From Olavius algarvensis Delta 4 endosymbiont (lineage in GTDB: Bacteria; Desulfobacterota; Desulfobacteria; Desulfobacterales; CAJINA01): a DNA stretch of 64,000 nucleotides. Shown here one piece after another: positions 1 through 8,625 of this stretch. The stretch lies in assembly GCA_905176665.1 (NCBI GenBank), contig CAJINA010000008.1:1-64000 (forward strand). Direction: 5' to 3'. Each line of letters begins with the position of its first letter. The stretch's first letter is position 1. The translations under genes and the position numbers were made by a program. The notes below the pieces were generated by a model. That model saw only the letters and a list, made by a program, of their open reading frames with translations. It was not told where the DNA came from and ran no database searches.

Positions 1-1
1 C

Positions 2-2344
2 AATGATCCGTCCACCACGGCCCGCACCGTGACCTTGACCAGTGTGACCGATTCGGGCAGCGGCACCACGGCCGACGGTACGGTCGCGACGGTCAATGTT
101 ACGCAGACAAATGATGCGCCGGTCAACACCGTACCGGGAGCGCAGACCACCCTGGTCAATACGGCATTGGTGTTTTCCAGCGGGAATGGCAACCAAATTT
201 CCATCAGTGACGTGGACGCCGGAATCGTCGAGGTAGAGTTGACCGCCACGAACGGAACCTTAACGCTGGCCGGCGTCGGCGGTTTGACGTTTACTTCGGG
301 TGGGAACGGGACAGGTAGCATGAAATTTACCGGGACTGTCGCCAACATCAACACGGCAATGGATGGCATGAGTTTTGATCCCACGCCGGCCTACAGCGGA
401 GCGGCCAGCCTGCAGATCGATACGGACGACCTGGGAAATACCGGCGTTGGCGGAACAATGAGCGACAGCGACACAGTGGCAATCACCGTCAATGCAACGA
501 ATACCCCGCCGAATGCTACAAACCTTAATGCAGCGGAAACATACACCGAAGATATTCCGCTCGATTTGACGAATATCGTTATTACAGATGCGGATAGCGC
601 CAACGTCACCGCCACATTAACCCTCTCGAATCCGGCTACCGGCACACTGAACACCGATACATCCGGGCTGGTCACCTCCACCTTTGCCGCTGGCGTGTGG
701 TCGGCCTCGGGCGCGATTGCCGATGTGAATACGTTGTTGGCCGGTGTTGCATTCACACCTACGGCCAATTTTAATGGCGGCTTTACCATCGCCACCAGCG
801 TAGATGATGGCATTGCACCGGCCGTAACAGGCAATAAGGTTGTCACCGGCACCCCGGTCAACGATGCGCCGACCTTAACATTGTTCTTAGGCCCGATTGA
901 TACGACCATAGAAGATACGCAGGGCGAGATTACATTCGCCGAGCTGGCCGCCCAAGGGGATGAGGCCGACCTGGAAGGTACAGTGGGCGGTTTCGTCGTT
1001 ACGGCGGTGAATAGCGGCACACTTTTGATTGGGGCCAATCCGGGCAGTGCGACGGCCTGGGCAGCCGGGACCAACGACACGATCGACGGGACCAACAATG
1101 CCTACTGGACGCCGGCCGCCGATGCCACGGGCACGTTGAACGCCTTCACAGTGGTTGCTGAAGATAATTCGAATGCTGAATCGACAACCCCGATTCAGGC
1201 ACAGGTGACGGTGACTGCTGTCAACGATGCGCCGACGGCTTCAAACCTGAACGCTGGGGAAGCCTATGATGAGGGGACACTCCTGAATCTGACCAACATC
1301 GTGGTCAGCGATGTGGACAGCGCCAATGTTACGGTTACCCTAACCCTGTCTGATCCGGCTGCCGGAACCCTCAGCACCGGCACCGCCGGGCTGGTCACCT
1401 CCACCTTTGCCGTTGGGGTGTGGACGGCTTCGGGAGCCATCGCTGATGTCAATACCTTGCTGGCCGGCACGGCCTTCACCCCGGCGGCCGGCTACACCGC
1501 TGACTTTACCATTGCCACCAGTGTGGACGACGGTACGGCGCCGCCGGTGACAGGCGTTAAAAATGTATCCCCGGCTGCCCCTGCAGATCCAACCCCGCCG
1601 ACACTGCCGGTGGACGACACCGACCCTGACCCCATAACCCCGCCTGATCCGGAACCCGAACCGGCACCGGAAGAACCTCCGCCGACAGAACCCGAAGAAG
1701 ATGCTTCCCCGGATGCCGATGCCTTGAACGAAGAGGAGTCGGGTGATAACGTAACGGAAATTCCACCGACAGCCGCCGGAGACGTGTCGTCACAGCAAAG
1801 GATCGGCGCGAGCACGCTGAGGGGATTTGGGCTGCGGGCCCTCCAAAGTGCAAGCCTCGCATTGGGCGCGGATCTCGAGGTGAATGCGGCCCGCGAAACA
1901 GCGCGCGAGGGTCAACCGGCATGGTCGGTAGTCCCGCCCCGGGCTGCATCAATGGCCTTCGGTACGCTATCGACGCAATTGGGCACGCTGACGGTACGTG
2001 CTATTGAATTTCTGGAAAGCTCGCTGGACGAGATGAAAAAAGAAACGGAAGAAGGGATCGCCCTCAACCAGGTGGCTGCCAGCTCAGCTATCGCCGTAAC
2101 AACCGGTTTGTCCGTGGGCTACGTGGCCTGGCTGCTTAGAAGCGGCGTGCTGCTCAGCTCACTGCTGTCTTCCATGCCGGCCTGGCGGGTTCTGGACCCG
2201 TTACCTGTGCTGGCCGGTAAACTGGGCTTTGACGAGGAGTCAGACGAAGAATCCCTGGAGAGCATCATCGAGCAGCCTTCGCCACCGTCCACCGATGACA
2301 CCCCGGAAGAGGCGTCTGCCGCTTCTGAAGTGAAGGAAACGTAA
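2..2344 (+). CDS. 3' part of a giant cadherin/VCBS-type repeat surface protein with C-terminal hydrophobic anchor (5' end outside window)
   Basis: The reading frame is open from the first bases, so the gene begins upstream; the GTG at 29 is not a credible start. The visible ~780 residues are Thr/Asn/Asp-rich repeats with NDAP boundaries typical of tandem-95/cadherin-like adhesins. Two 107-residue units (nt 512-832 and 1235-1555) are near copies. An acidic Pro-rich linker follows (nt ~1570-1745), then a non-repetitive tail with a long hydrophobic stretch (nt ~2087-2225, containing SVGYVAWLL) and a short acidic end. There is no RTX nonapeptide or sortase motif in the visible part. Such proteins act as large extracellular adhesins. 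The hydrophobic tail suggests membrane retention (inference). It ends 3 bp before the kinase gene and is the likely client of the export genes that follow. Confidence 0.85.
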   Translation, partial: NDPSTTARTVTLTSVTDSGSGTTADGTVATVNVTQTNDAPVNTVPGAQTTLVNTALVFSSGNGNQISISDVDAGIVEVELTATNGTLTLAGVGGLTFTSGGNGTGSMKFTGTVANINTAMDGMSFDPTPAYSGAASLQIDTDDLGNTGVGGTMSDSDTVAITVNATNTPPNATNLNAAETYTEDIPLDLTNIVITDADSANVTATLTLSNPATGTLNTDTSGLVTSTFAAGVWSASGAIADVNTLLAGVAFTPTANFNGGFTIATSVDDGIAPAVTGNKVVTGTPVNDAPTLTLFLGPIDTTIEDTQGEITFAELAAQGDEADLEGTVGGFVVTAVNSGTLLIGANPGSATAWAAGTNDTIDGTNNAYWTPAADATGTLNAFTVVAEDNSNAESTTPIQAQVTVTAVNDAPTASNLNAGEAYDEGTLLNLTNIVVSDVDSANVTVTLTLSDPAAGTLSTGTAGLVTSTFAVGVWTASGAIADVNTLLAGTAFTPAAGYTADFTIATSVDDGTAPPVTGVKNVSPAAPADPTPPTLPVDDTDPDPITPPDPEPEPAPEEPPPTEPEEDASPDADALNEEESGDNVTEIPPTAAGDVSSQQRIGASTLRGFGLRALQSASLALGADLEVNAARETAREGQPAWSVVPPRAASMAFGTLSTQLGTLTVRAIEFLESSLDEMKKETEEGIALNQVAASSAIAVTTGLSVGYVAWLLRSGVLLSSLLSSMPAWRVLDPLPVLAGKLGFDEESDEESLESIIEQPSPPSTDDTPEEASAASEVKET

Positions 2345-2347
2345 TTA

Positions 2348-5275
2348 ATGGGTCGGTTGAATGTCAAATTCCGCGTGGTTATCGGCATGGTCGGCCTGGT
2401 GATCAGCCTCGTCTTTCTGGCCCTTTTTCTCGGCGTCATCCCGGACCGGATCGGCGCCGTGCGCGAGGGACGCCGTTCCCTGGCCGAAGCCCTGGCGGTG
2501 CACGGCGCGGGCCTGGTGATGCAATCCAGCTATCAGCGCTTGGAAGCCGACCTGGACTTGATCGCTAAAAGAAACCCGGATCTGCTTTCCCTGGCCTTGA
2601 GGCGGACGGATGGCCGCAGCATCGTTTCAATCGGTGATCACGAGGGACACTGGCTGCCCATGGAAGCAAACTTCACCCGGGCTAACCAGATCCGGGTGCC
2701 CATATCCGACGGCAAACAAAAGTGGGGGCAGCTGGAGCTGCGCTTCAAGCCCCTGCAACACGAGGGACTCAAGGGGGTTCTTCAAATTCCATGGGTCCAG
2801 ATCGGGCTGTTCCTCGGGCTGGGGTGTTTTGTCGCCTTTTACCTGTATCTGGGCCGCGTGCTGCGTCAGCTGGACCCCTCCCAGGCCATCCCCGGACGAG
2901 TGCGGGCCGCCCTTGACACCATGGCTGAGGGGTTGCTGGTCGTTGATCCGAAGGAACAGATCGTGTTCGCCAACAAGTCTTTCGCCGAAATGTTTCAACA
3001 ATCGCCGGAGAAGTTTATCGGCCACAAGGCCGGCGAACTGCCCTGGATCGACACAGAGGGCAATAAGATAGAAAGAGAAAACCGTCCGTGGATCCAGGCC
3101 ATGGAACAGGGGCAGCTGCAGACAAACCGCATGCTACGACTGCAGGTTTCGGACGACGAGTGGCGCACGTTCAATGTCAACTGCGCGCCGGTACTGGGCA
3201 GTGCTGAAAAATGCGCTGGGGTGCTCATCGGCTTCGACGACGTGACGCTGCTCGAAAAAAAAGAGATCGAACTGCGCAAGTCCAAGGAAGAGGCCGAAAC
3301 CGCCAACCAGGCCAAGAGCGTGTTTCTGGCCAGCATGAGCCACGAAATCCGCACCCCCATGAATTCCATTCTCGGTTTCACCGAGATCCTCAAACGCGGC
3401 TATGCCCACAGCAAGGAAGAGACCCGGCGACACCTCAACACCATTCATTCCAGCGGAAAAAACCTTTTGGCTTTGATCAACGACATCCTGGATCTGTCCA
3501 AGGTGGAATCCGGCCACGTCGAGGTGGAAAAGACCTGGGGCGAGCCCCACCGGATTGCCCAGGAGGTCCTGCAGAGCCTGAAAGTCCAGGCGGATGCAAA
3601 AGGGCTGTATCTGCGCTTCAATGCGGAGAGTGCCCTGCCGCAAAAAACAGAGACCGATCCGGTCCGCTTCCGGCAAATTGTTTTCAACCTGGTGGGCAAC
3701 GCCATCAAGTTCACGGAAACGGGGGGCGTGACGGTTGGTCTGCGCTTCGAGGACAACCGCGCCGGACCCCGCCTGATTGTCGACATTAACGACACCGGCA
3801 TCGGCATCCCGAGTGATAAAATCGAGAGCATATTCGACCCCTTTACCCAGGCGGATACCTCGATCACCCGCCGATTCGGCGGAACGGGCCTCGGCCTGTC
3901 CATCAGTCGCAAATTTGCCCGCCTGCTGGGCGGCGATATCCGGGTGTCCAGTCAACCGGGCACGGGCAGCCTTTTCCGGGTTATCGTGGCTACGGGTGAC
4001 ACGACATCGATTCCTTTTCTCCAACCTGAGGAGATGGCGGTGACCCTGGATGAGATCGGTAATGACAAACCGGCCCGGTGGCGGTTTAACAAGGCACGCG
4101 TCCTGGTGGTAGAAGACGGTGTTGAAACCCGAGAACTCCTCCGGCTGCTGCTCACCCAGGCAGGCGTTGATATGAACGAGGCGGAGAACGGGCTGGAGGG
4201 TCTCAAAAAAGCAACCGCCGAAACCTACGACGTCATCCTGATGGATGTAAACATGCCGGTTATGGACGGCTTTACCGCGGCCGGGAAAATGCGCCAAAAC
4301 GGGGTGCAGTCATCGATCATCGCCATGACCGCCAACGCCATGAAGGGCTCCGAGCAGGAATGCCTGGATGCCGGATACTCGGGGTACCTCCCAAAGCCCA
4401 TCGATATCGATCAGTTAATGCAATTGATGGCTGATCTCGTGGGTGGTGAGCAGATCCCGGAAACGGCAGACACATCCCCCGCGTCCCCCGCACAGCAGAA
4501 ACCCGCCACCCCCAGGAAGAAGAAAGGTGCCCCGGTTCCGCTCGTATCCAAGCTGCCGGGCGATAACGCGGCATTTCAAAAGATCATTGATAAATTTATT
4601 TCTCAGCTGCACAACAGGCTGGAGTCTGCCGTGCAGGCCAGACGCCAGGGCGATCTGGTTAAAGTCGCCGCCTTTGCCCACTGGCTCAAAGGGGCCGGCG
4701 GTAGCGTGGGCTTTGACGAGTTTACCGCGCCGGCCAAACAGCTCGAAGAGCTGGCCAAGGAAGGGGGCGACGAATACGGCATGGCCCAGGCCTGGAAAAA
4801 TATTCACCAGTTGGTCGACCGCCTGAAGGTAACCGAAGATGCGCTCAGGGCGTCAGGGTCGGCCGACGGCCGGTCGGGCCCACCGCCTGTATCGACGGGC
4901 GCCCTTGCCCCGGCCGAAACCACGGGCAACAAGGTCAAACCGCTGTTTTCCCGTTATACCGAACTACCGGAATATCAACCGACGATTCGGCTTTTCATCG
5001 AAACACTCGATATAAACATGTCAAAAATGGAGCAGGCCTTTACGCAGGGCGACTGGCAAGAACTGGTGGCCCTGTCGCACTGGCTGAAAGGGGCTGCTGG
5101 TACGGTAGGCTTTGGTGCGTTTACCAAACCGGCCGCGGAACTCGAAAAATCCGCCAAAGCACAACAGGCGGATCAGGCGGGCAGGATGTTGGCTCAGGTG
5201 AAGCGGCTGAAGGACGCGGCCCGGCCACCGGATGCAGGCGGGGGACACGACACAGAGACGGCAACTGTCACGTAG
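2348..5275 (+). CDS. Hybrid sensor histidine kinase: TM-sensor-TM-PAS-HisKA-HATPase-REC-Hpt-Hpt
   Basis: This 975-residue membrane kinase has TM1 at ~8-28, an extracytoplasmic region, TM2 at ~147-169, then a PAS domain (~180-300). HisKA carries the phospho-His H332 in SHEIRTP. The ATPase domain shows NAIKFTETG, DTGIGI and FGGTGLGL. A receiver follows with phospho-acceptor D633 (LMDVNMPVMDGF), then two Hpt domains with H778 and H911, both in HWLKGA(G/A)G. The tandem Hpt modules imply a multistep phosphorelay to an output regulator not encoded here. It starts 3 bp after the adhesin stop, so it is co-transcribed with it and probably senses envelope or adhesion state (inference). Family and domains are certain; the signal is unknown. 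Confidence 0.93.
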   Translation: MGRLNVKFRVVIGMVGLVISLVFLALFLGVIPDRIGAVREGRRSLAEALAVHGAGLVMQSSYQRLEADLDLIAKRNPDLLSLALRRTDGRSIVSIGDHEGHWLPMEANFTRANQIRVPISDGKQKWGQLELRFKPLQHEGLKGVLQIPWVQIGLFLGLGCFVAFYLYLGRVLRQLDPSQAIPGRVRAALDTMAEGLLVVDPKEQIVFANKSFAEMFQQSPEKFIGHKAGELPWIDTEGNKIERENRPWIQAMEQGQLQTNRMLRLQVSDDEWRTFNVNCAPVLGSAEKCAGVLIGFDDVTLLEKKEIELRKSKEEAETANQAKSVFLASMSHEIRTPMNSILGFTEILKRGYAHSKEETRRHLNTIHSSGKNLLALINDILDLSKVESGHVEVEKTWGEPHRIAQEVLQSLKVQADAKGLYLRFNAESALPQKTETDPVRFRQIVFNLVGNAIKFTETGGVTVGLRFEDNRAGPRLIVDINDTGIGIPSDKIESIFDPFTQADTSITRRFGGTGLGLSISRKFARLLGGDIRVSSQPGTGSLFRVIVATGDTTSIPFLQPEEMAVTLDEIGNDKPARWRFNKARVLVVEDGVETRELLRLLLTQAGVDMNEAENGLEGLKKATAETYDVILMDVNMPVMDGFTAAGKMRQNGVQSSIIAMTANAMKGSEQECLDAGYSGYLPKPIDIDQLMQLMADLVGGEQIPETADTSPASPAQQKPATPRKKKGAPVPLVSKLPGDNAAFQKIIDKFISQLHNRLESAVQARRQGDLVKVAAFAHWLKGAGGSVGFDEFTAPAKQLEELAKEGGDEYGMAQAWKNIHQLVDRLKVTEDALRASGSADGRSGPPPVSTGALAPAETTGNKVKPLFSRYTELPEYQPTIRLFIETLDINMSKMEQAFTQGDWQELVALSHWLKGAAGTVGFGAFTKPAAELEKSAKAQQADQAGRMLAQVKRLKDAARPPDAGGGHDTETATVT

Positions 5276-5624
5276 TGTTGTGTCCCTGAAATTTTTCATT
5301 AAAACCTGGTGTAACGGTAACATGCTTATAATACTTAAAATCCGAATATTGAAACCCGAATCAAAAAAGGTAAATCACAATGAACTAAAGAAACATAAAA
5401 AGCCTGTCATTATAAACGTTAAGCGGCTGTTTTTGTCATTGGTCATTAGAATTTCGAATTTGTTTGCGGCGTTCGCCTTGAGAAGCTTGCGGATTTAATT
5501 AATCTCCAAAACCAGGATAGAACTGCGCCGGGAGGACGACTCCCCGAAGCTTACTGGAGAGAATGATCTGCTTTTATACTGGAATTGTTAGACAAATGGC
5601 CTAAAATATTATAAAAGTCGACTC
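5276..5624. other. AT-rich intergenic region before the export genes
   Basis: About 350 bp of AT-rich DNA separates the kinase from the first HlyD-like gene. A short open frame here (5232-5498) has no recognisable composition and overlaps the kinase end. A TATACT hexamer at 5575-5580 could be a -10 element, but no good -35 sits at the right distance. The length and base composition suggest a separate promoter for the 5625-15,002 block, with no firm site seen. Confidence 0.4.
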
Positions 5625-6479
5625 ATGATTGCCAACCTCAAATTAAGCCTGTTTCTGATCGTGGTCAGCGGGCTCCTGGCCGTCAGCCCCACCGTTTCCC
5701 ATGCACTGGAAGTTCAGGCGGTAACCATGCCCAGCGCGGACATCACCCTTTCCTTCGTCATTTCCGGAAAAATCGCCGAGATTCATGTCAAAGAAGGCGA
5801 TACTGTGGAAAAAGGTACCCTGCTGGCGGCCCTGGACGATGATCCCGAAAGAATTCAAACAGAGCAATTGAAGGTTCAGGCCGCGGACAAGATCCGCATC
5901 CTGTCGGCAAAAGCGGAATTGGCCCAGAAGATGGTGGACCTGGAAAAGTTTGATGCGGCCCGGCAAAAGGGTGCGGTCAGCGAATGGGAAGTCGCGCATA
6001 TGAAGCTGAGTGTCCGGATGGCGAAGCTTGCGCTTCAGGCGGCGACCATCGAACATGAGCAGTTTCAGCGCCAGTATTCCCAGGCCGTCCAACAACTCGC
6101 GCGTATGCGTATCGTGTCCCCGATTCCGGGACGCGTGGAAAAGGTCTTCGCGGAGGTTGGCGAAGGGGTTGAAAAACTCGGACCAGTGGTTGAGTTGGTC
6201 GAGACGGATCCACTCTGGCTTGATGTCCCGGTCCCCCTGCCCCAGGCCAGGCATCTGGACAAGGGGCAACAGGCGGTGGTCCTATTTTCGGGAAATCCAA
6301 CCGGTAAACCGGCTGATGGGCGGATTGTCTACATTTCATCTGTCGCCGACGCAGCCAGCGACACCCTGCGGGTCCGCGTCGAAGTAGGCAATTCTTCCGA
6401 TCGTCCAGCAGGCGAACGGGTGACCGTCAGCTTTCCGCAAATCGGTAACAGCAAGGTCGCGGACAAATCCCAAAATTGA
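5625..6479 (+). CDS. HlyD/AcrA-like periplasmic adaptor (membrane fusion protein)
   Basis: This 284-residue protein has a clear Sec signal peptide (cleavage around SHA-LEV, residue ~27). Two lipoyl half-motifs (ISGKIAEIHVKEGDTVEKG and IVSPIPGRVEKVFAEVGEG) flank a coiled-coil hairpin of ~80 residues, then a beta-barrel region. This is the standard layout of adaptors that bridge an inner-membrane transporter and TolC. It is shorter than typical RND adaptors (~380). No RND or ABC partner is encoded nearby; the next genes are two further HlyD-domain membrane proteins, a SecA-like ATPase and a TolC, so it probably serves that assembly (inference). Its stop overlaps the next start. Confidence 0.87.
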   Translation: MIANLKLSLFLIVVSGLLAVSPTVSHALEVQAVTMPSADITLSFVISGKIAEIHVKEGDTVEKGTLLAALDDDPERIQTEQLKVQAADKIRILSAKAELAQKMVDLEKFDAARQKGAVSEWEVAHMKLSVRMAKLALQAATIEHEQFQRQYSQAVQQLARMRIVSPIPGRVEKVFAEVGEGVEKLGPVVELVETDPLWLDVPVPLPQARHLDKGQQAVVLFSGNPTGKPADGRIVYISSVADAASDTLRVRVEVGNSSDRPAGERVTVSFPQIGNSKVADKSQN

Positions 6480-8305
6480 AAACAATGAGCGAACTGCAGC
6501 GAACCGACGGGGCACTTACCCGGATTCTCACGCGGGTTCTCGGCAGTCAGTGCCGGCAGGTGCGGGCGACTGGCGGCGTCATCCTACGATCCGTCGATAA
6601 GAAGAACCTGTCCATCCTCGCGACTTTTCCGCCATCCGACACCAATAGCGAGCGTCCCAAATGGATCTCCCCTGCCCTGGACGCCTGCCTGGAGGTCTTG
6701 TCCGTTGGTAATGCGGCGATTGTGCCGCCATCTTCGCAACAAGGCTCCGGGGCACCAAGCCGCAGCCATGCCATTATTGCCATTCCGATTAAAAAAAAGA
6801 ATAGTGTCCGAGCGGTGGCGGCGTTTCTCGTCCCCGAGAAAGACCCCCGGGAACTGGTGGCCCTAAAGGAGCAGCTGAAAAACACCTCCCTTTTACTGGA
6901 CCATTGCGAGCTTATCCTGACTCTGAATAACCACCGAAAGGTGATTGATCGTCTCTCCCTGGTACTGGACGTCATGGCGGTGTGCAACCAGGCCAGGCAC
7001 TTCGCAAGCACCGCCGTGGCTTTGTGCAACGCGCTTGCCGATAAATTACGCTGTCACCGCGTCAGTTTAGGCGTACTGGAAGGTCGCTATGTCCGCGTCC
7101 ACGCCATAAGCCGCACCGAAACGTTCCGCCGGGAGATGAAGTTGACCCAGGACATCGAAGCGGCCATGGAAGAATGCCTGGACCAGGATGTTGAGATCAT
7201 GTACCCGGCGGAACCGGAGGCTGCTTTTGTCCAGCGCGCCGCCCGCCAGCTTTCCGAACAACACGGCCCAGCCGCTATTCTTACCCTCCCGATCCGACGA
7301 AACAGCCAACCAGCTGCGGTGCTTTTACTAGAACGCCCGGTCGACCATCCGTTCGCGGACCTGGATGAAATCGAAGCGGTCCGTTTGACCTGTGATCTCT
7401 GTGCGCCGCGACTTATGGAGCTTAGGGCTCACGACCGTTGGTTTGGGGCCCGCCTGGCGGCCGCGACTCGAAAGCGGGTCGGATCGATTCTCGGACCTCG
7501 TCACATCGGCCTCAAATTGGGAGCCGGTCTTGTTTTTCTCGCAGCCCTATTTCTGGTGTTTGCAAAAGGGGACTACCGTATCGATGCACCGTTTGTTTTT
7601 GAAGCTGCTGTTAAGCAGTCCGTGGTGGCGCCATTTGATTCGTTTATCAAACGGGTTGCGGTGGATCCCGGACAGACGGTCGAAGCTGATCGAACCATCC
7701 TGGGTGAATTGGAATCCGCTGATCAACGGCTGCAACTGGCGGCTTTGAAAGCCGAGCAGCTGGGGCACCGGAAACAGCGCGCCGCAGCCATGCGGGACGG
7801 AAAGACATCCGCGGCCCAGATGGCTGAGGCGCAGATCGAAAAACTGGCAGCTCAGATCCGCCTGATCGAACGCCATATCGAACAGGCTACCCTGGTGGCG
7901 CCGGTCACAGGACGCCTTGTGTCAGAGGATCTCAAACATCGACTCGGTGCTCCGGTGGAAATGGGCGCTGTTCTGTTTGAGTTCGTCCAGACCGAACAGC
8001 TGCGCGCGGAACTATTCGTACCGGAGGAGTCGATCCTCCTGGTCAACGTAGGCCAGTCCGGGGAATTAGCCGCTGTCGGCCGTCCCAATCAGAAGATCCG
8101 TTTTGTCATAGAACGCATCCATCCCATTGCCGAGGTGGTCGAACAACAAAATTCGTTCAGAGTGCGCGCCGGCCTGCTCAACCGGCCGGACTGGATACGG
8201 CCGGGCATGGAGGGGCAGGCCCGCATCGAGGTGGGGAGAAGGCACTATGCTTGGATCTGGACCCACCGGGTAACGGACTGGCTGAGGATGAAGCTCTGGC
8301 TCTAA
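6476..8305 (+). CDS. Cytoplasmic GAF-like region fused through one TM helix to a periplasmic HlyD domain
   Basis: The TTG start overlaps the preceding stop by 4 bp; an ATG at 6485 (MSELQRTDG) is equally plausible and neither has a strong ribosome site. Residues 1-~320 contain two GAF-like segments and no signal peptide, so they should be cytoplasmic. A single TM follows at ~343-361 (LGAGLVFLAALFLVF). Residues ~370-600 form an HlyD/biotinyl-lipoyl adaptor with a coiled-coil arm and the usual VAPVTGRLVSEDL half-motif. A GAF sensor joined to an adaptor suggests that export is gated by a cytoplasmic ligand or partner (inference). It sits between the free HlyD protein and the M50-HlyD fusion. Confidence 0.82.
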   Translation: MKTMSELQRTDGALTRILTRVLGSQCRQVRATGGVILRSVDKKNLSILATFPPSDTNSERPKWISPALDACLEVLSVGNAAIVPPSSQQGSGAPSRSHAIIAIPIKKKNSVRAVAAFLVPEKDPRELVALKEQLKNTSLLLDHCELILTLNNHRKVIDRLSLVLDVMAVCNQARHFASTAVALCNALADKLRCHRVSLGVLEGRYVRVHAISRTETFRREMKLTQDIEAAMEECLDQDVEIMYPAEPEAAFVQRAARQLSEQHGPAAILTLPIRRNSQPAAVLLLERPVDHPFADLDEIEAVRLTCDLCAPRLMELRAHDRWFGARLAAATRKRVGSILGPRHIGLKLGAGLVFLAALFLVFAKGDYRIDAPFVFEAAVKQSVVAPFDSFIKRVAVDPGQTVEADRTILGELESADQRLQLAALKAEQLGHRKQRAAAMRDGKTSAAQMAEAQIEKLAAQIRLIERHIEQATLVAPVTGRLVSEDLKHRLGAPVEMGAVLFEFVQTEQLRAELFVPEESILLVNVGQSGELAAVGRPNQKIRFVIERIHPIAEVVEQQNSFRVRAGLLNRPDWIRPGMEGQARIEVGRRHYAWIWTHRVTDWLRMKLWL

Positions 8306-8330
8306 CCCGAGCATGCACCGCAAGGCAAAA

Positions 8331-8515
8331 CCCTGCATCGCGCAGAGACGCAGAGCCGCAGAGAAACGCAAAACCAGGATTTGGTCGCACTGTCGTGCGA
8401 AAAACATTATTGAACTGCAGGGAATAAAAGCCTTTTGGTTTTAATCCCGCGAAGCGGAAAATATTCATGGTTTTCTCTGCGCCTCTGCGCGAGAATAGTG
8501 GTTTCACAGCACAGC
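8331..8515. repeat. ~185-bp interspersed inverted-repeat element, copy 1 (CGCAGAG family)
   Basis: The ends are imperfect inverted repeats (CGCGCAGAGACGCAGAG and CTCTGCGCCTCTGCGCG). Inside are two small hairpins, CGCAC-tgt-GTGCG and CCCGC-gaa-GCGG. The same element, reversed, lies at 44,893-45,077 and a half copy at ~53,040-53,150. It occupies the 320-bp gap between the GAF-HlyD and M50 genes. No transposase is nearby, so it is MITE-like or a structured intergenic repeat. A minus-strand open frame across it is spurious. Confidence 0.8.
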
Positions 8516-8625
8516 CAAATATCTCTTTAATAGCTATCATGGCAAAACGACTGTGGCGAAGTTGAAGACCTTGCTCCCGACGGTCAAATATATAGGGGCG
8601 CAATACAAACATCTGGCAGGTAATC

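Noticed and set aside
3134..4297. 387-codon minus-strand open frame
   Set aside because: Antisense to the kinase core of the hybrid kinase; composition is His/Gln/Gly-rich as expected for a shadow frame.
5232..5498. 88-codon frame after the kinase
   Set aside because: Overlaps the kinase end, is Lys/Ile-rich from AT-rich DNA, and has no ribosome site.
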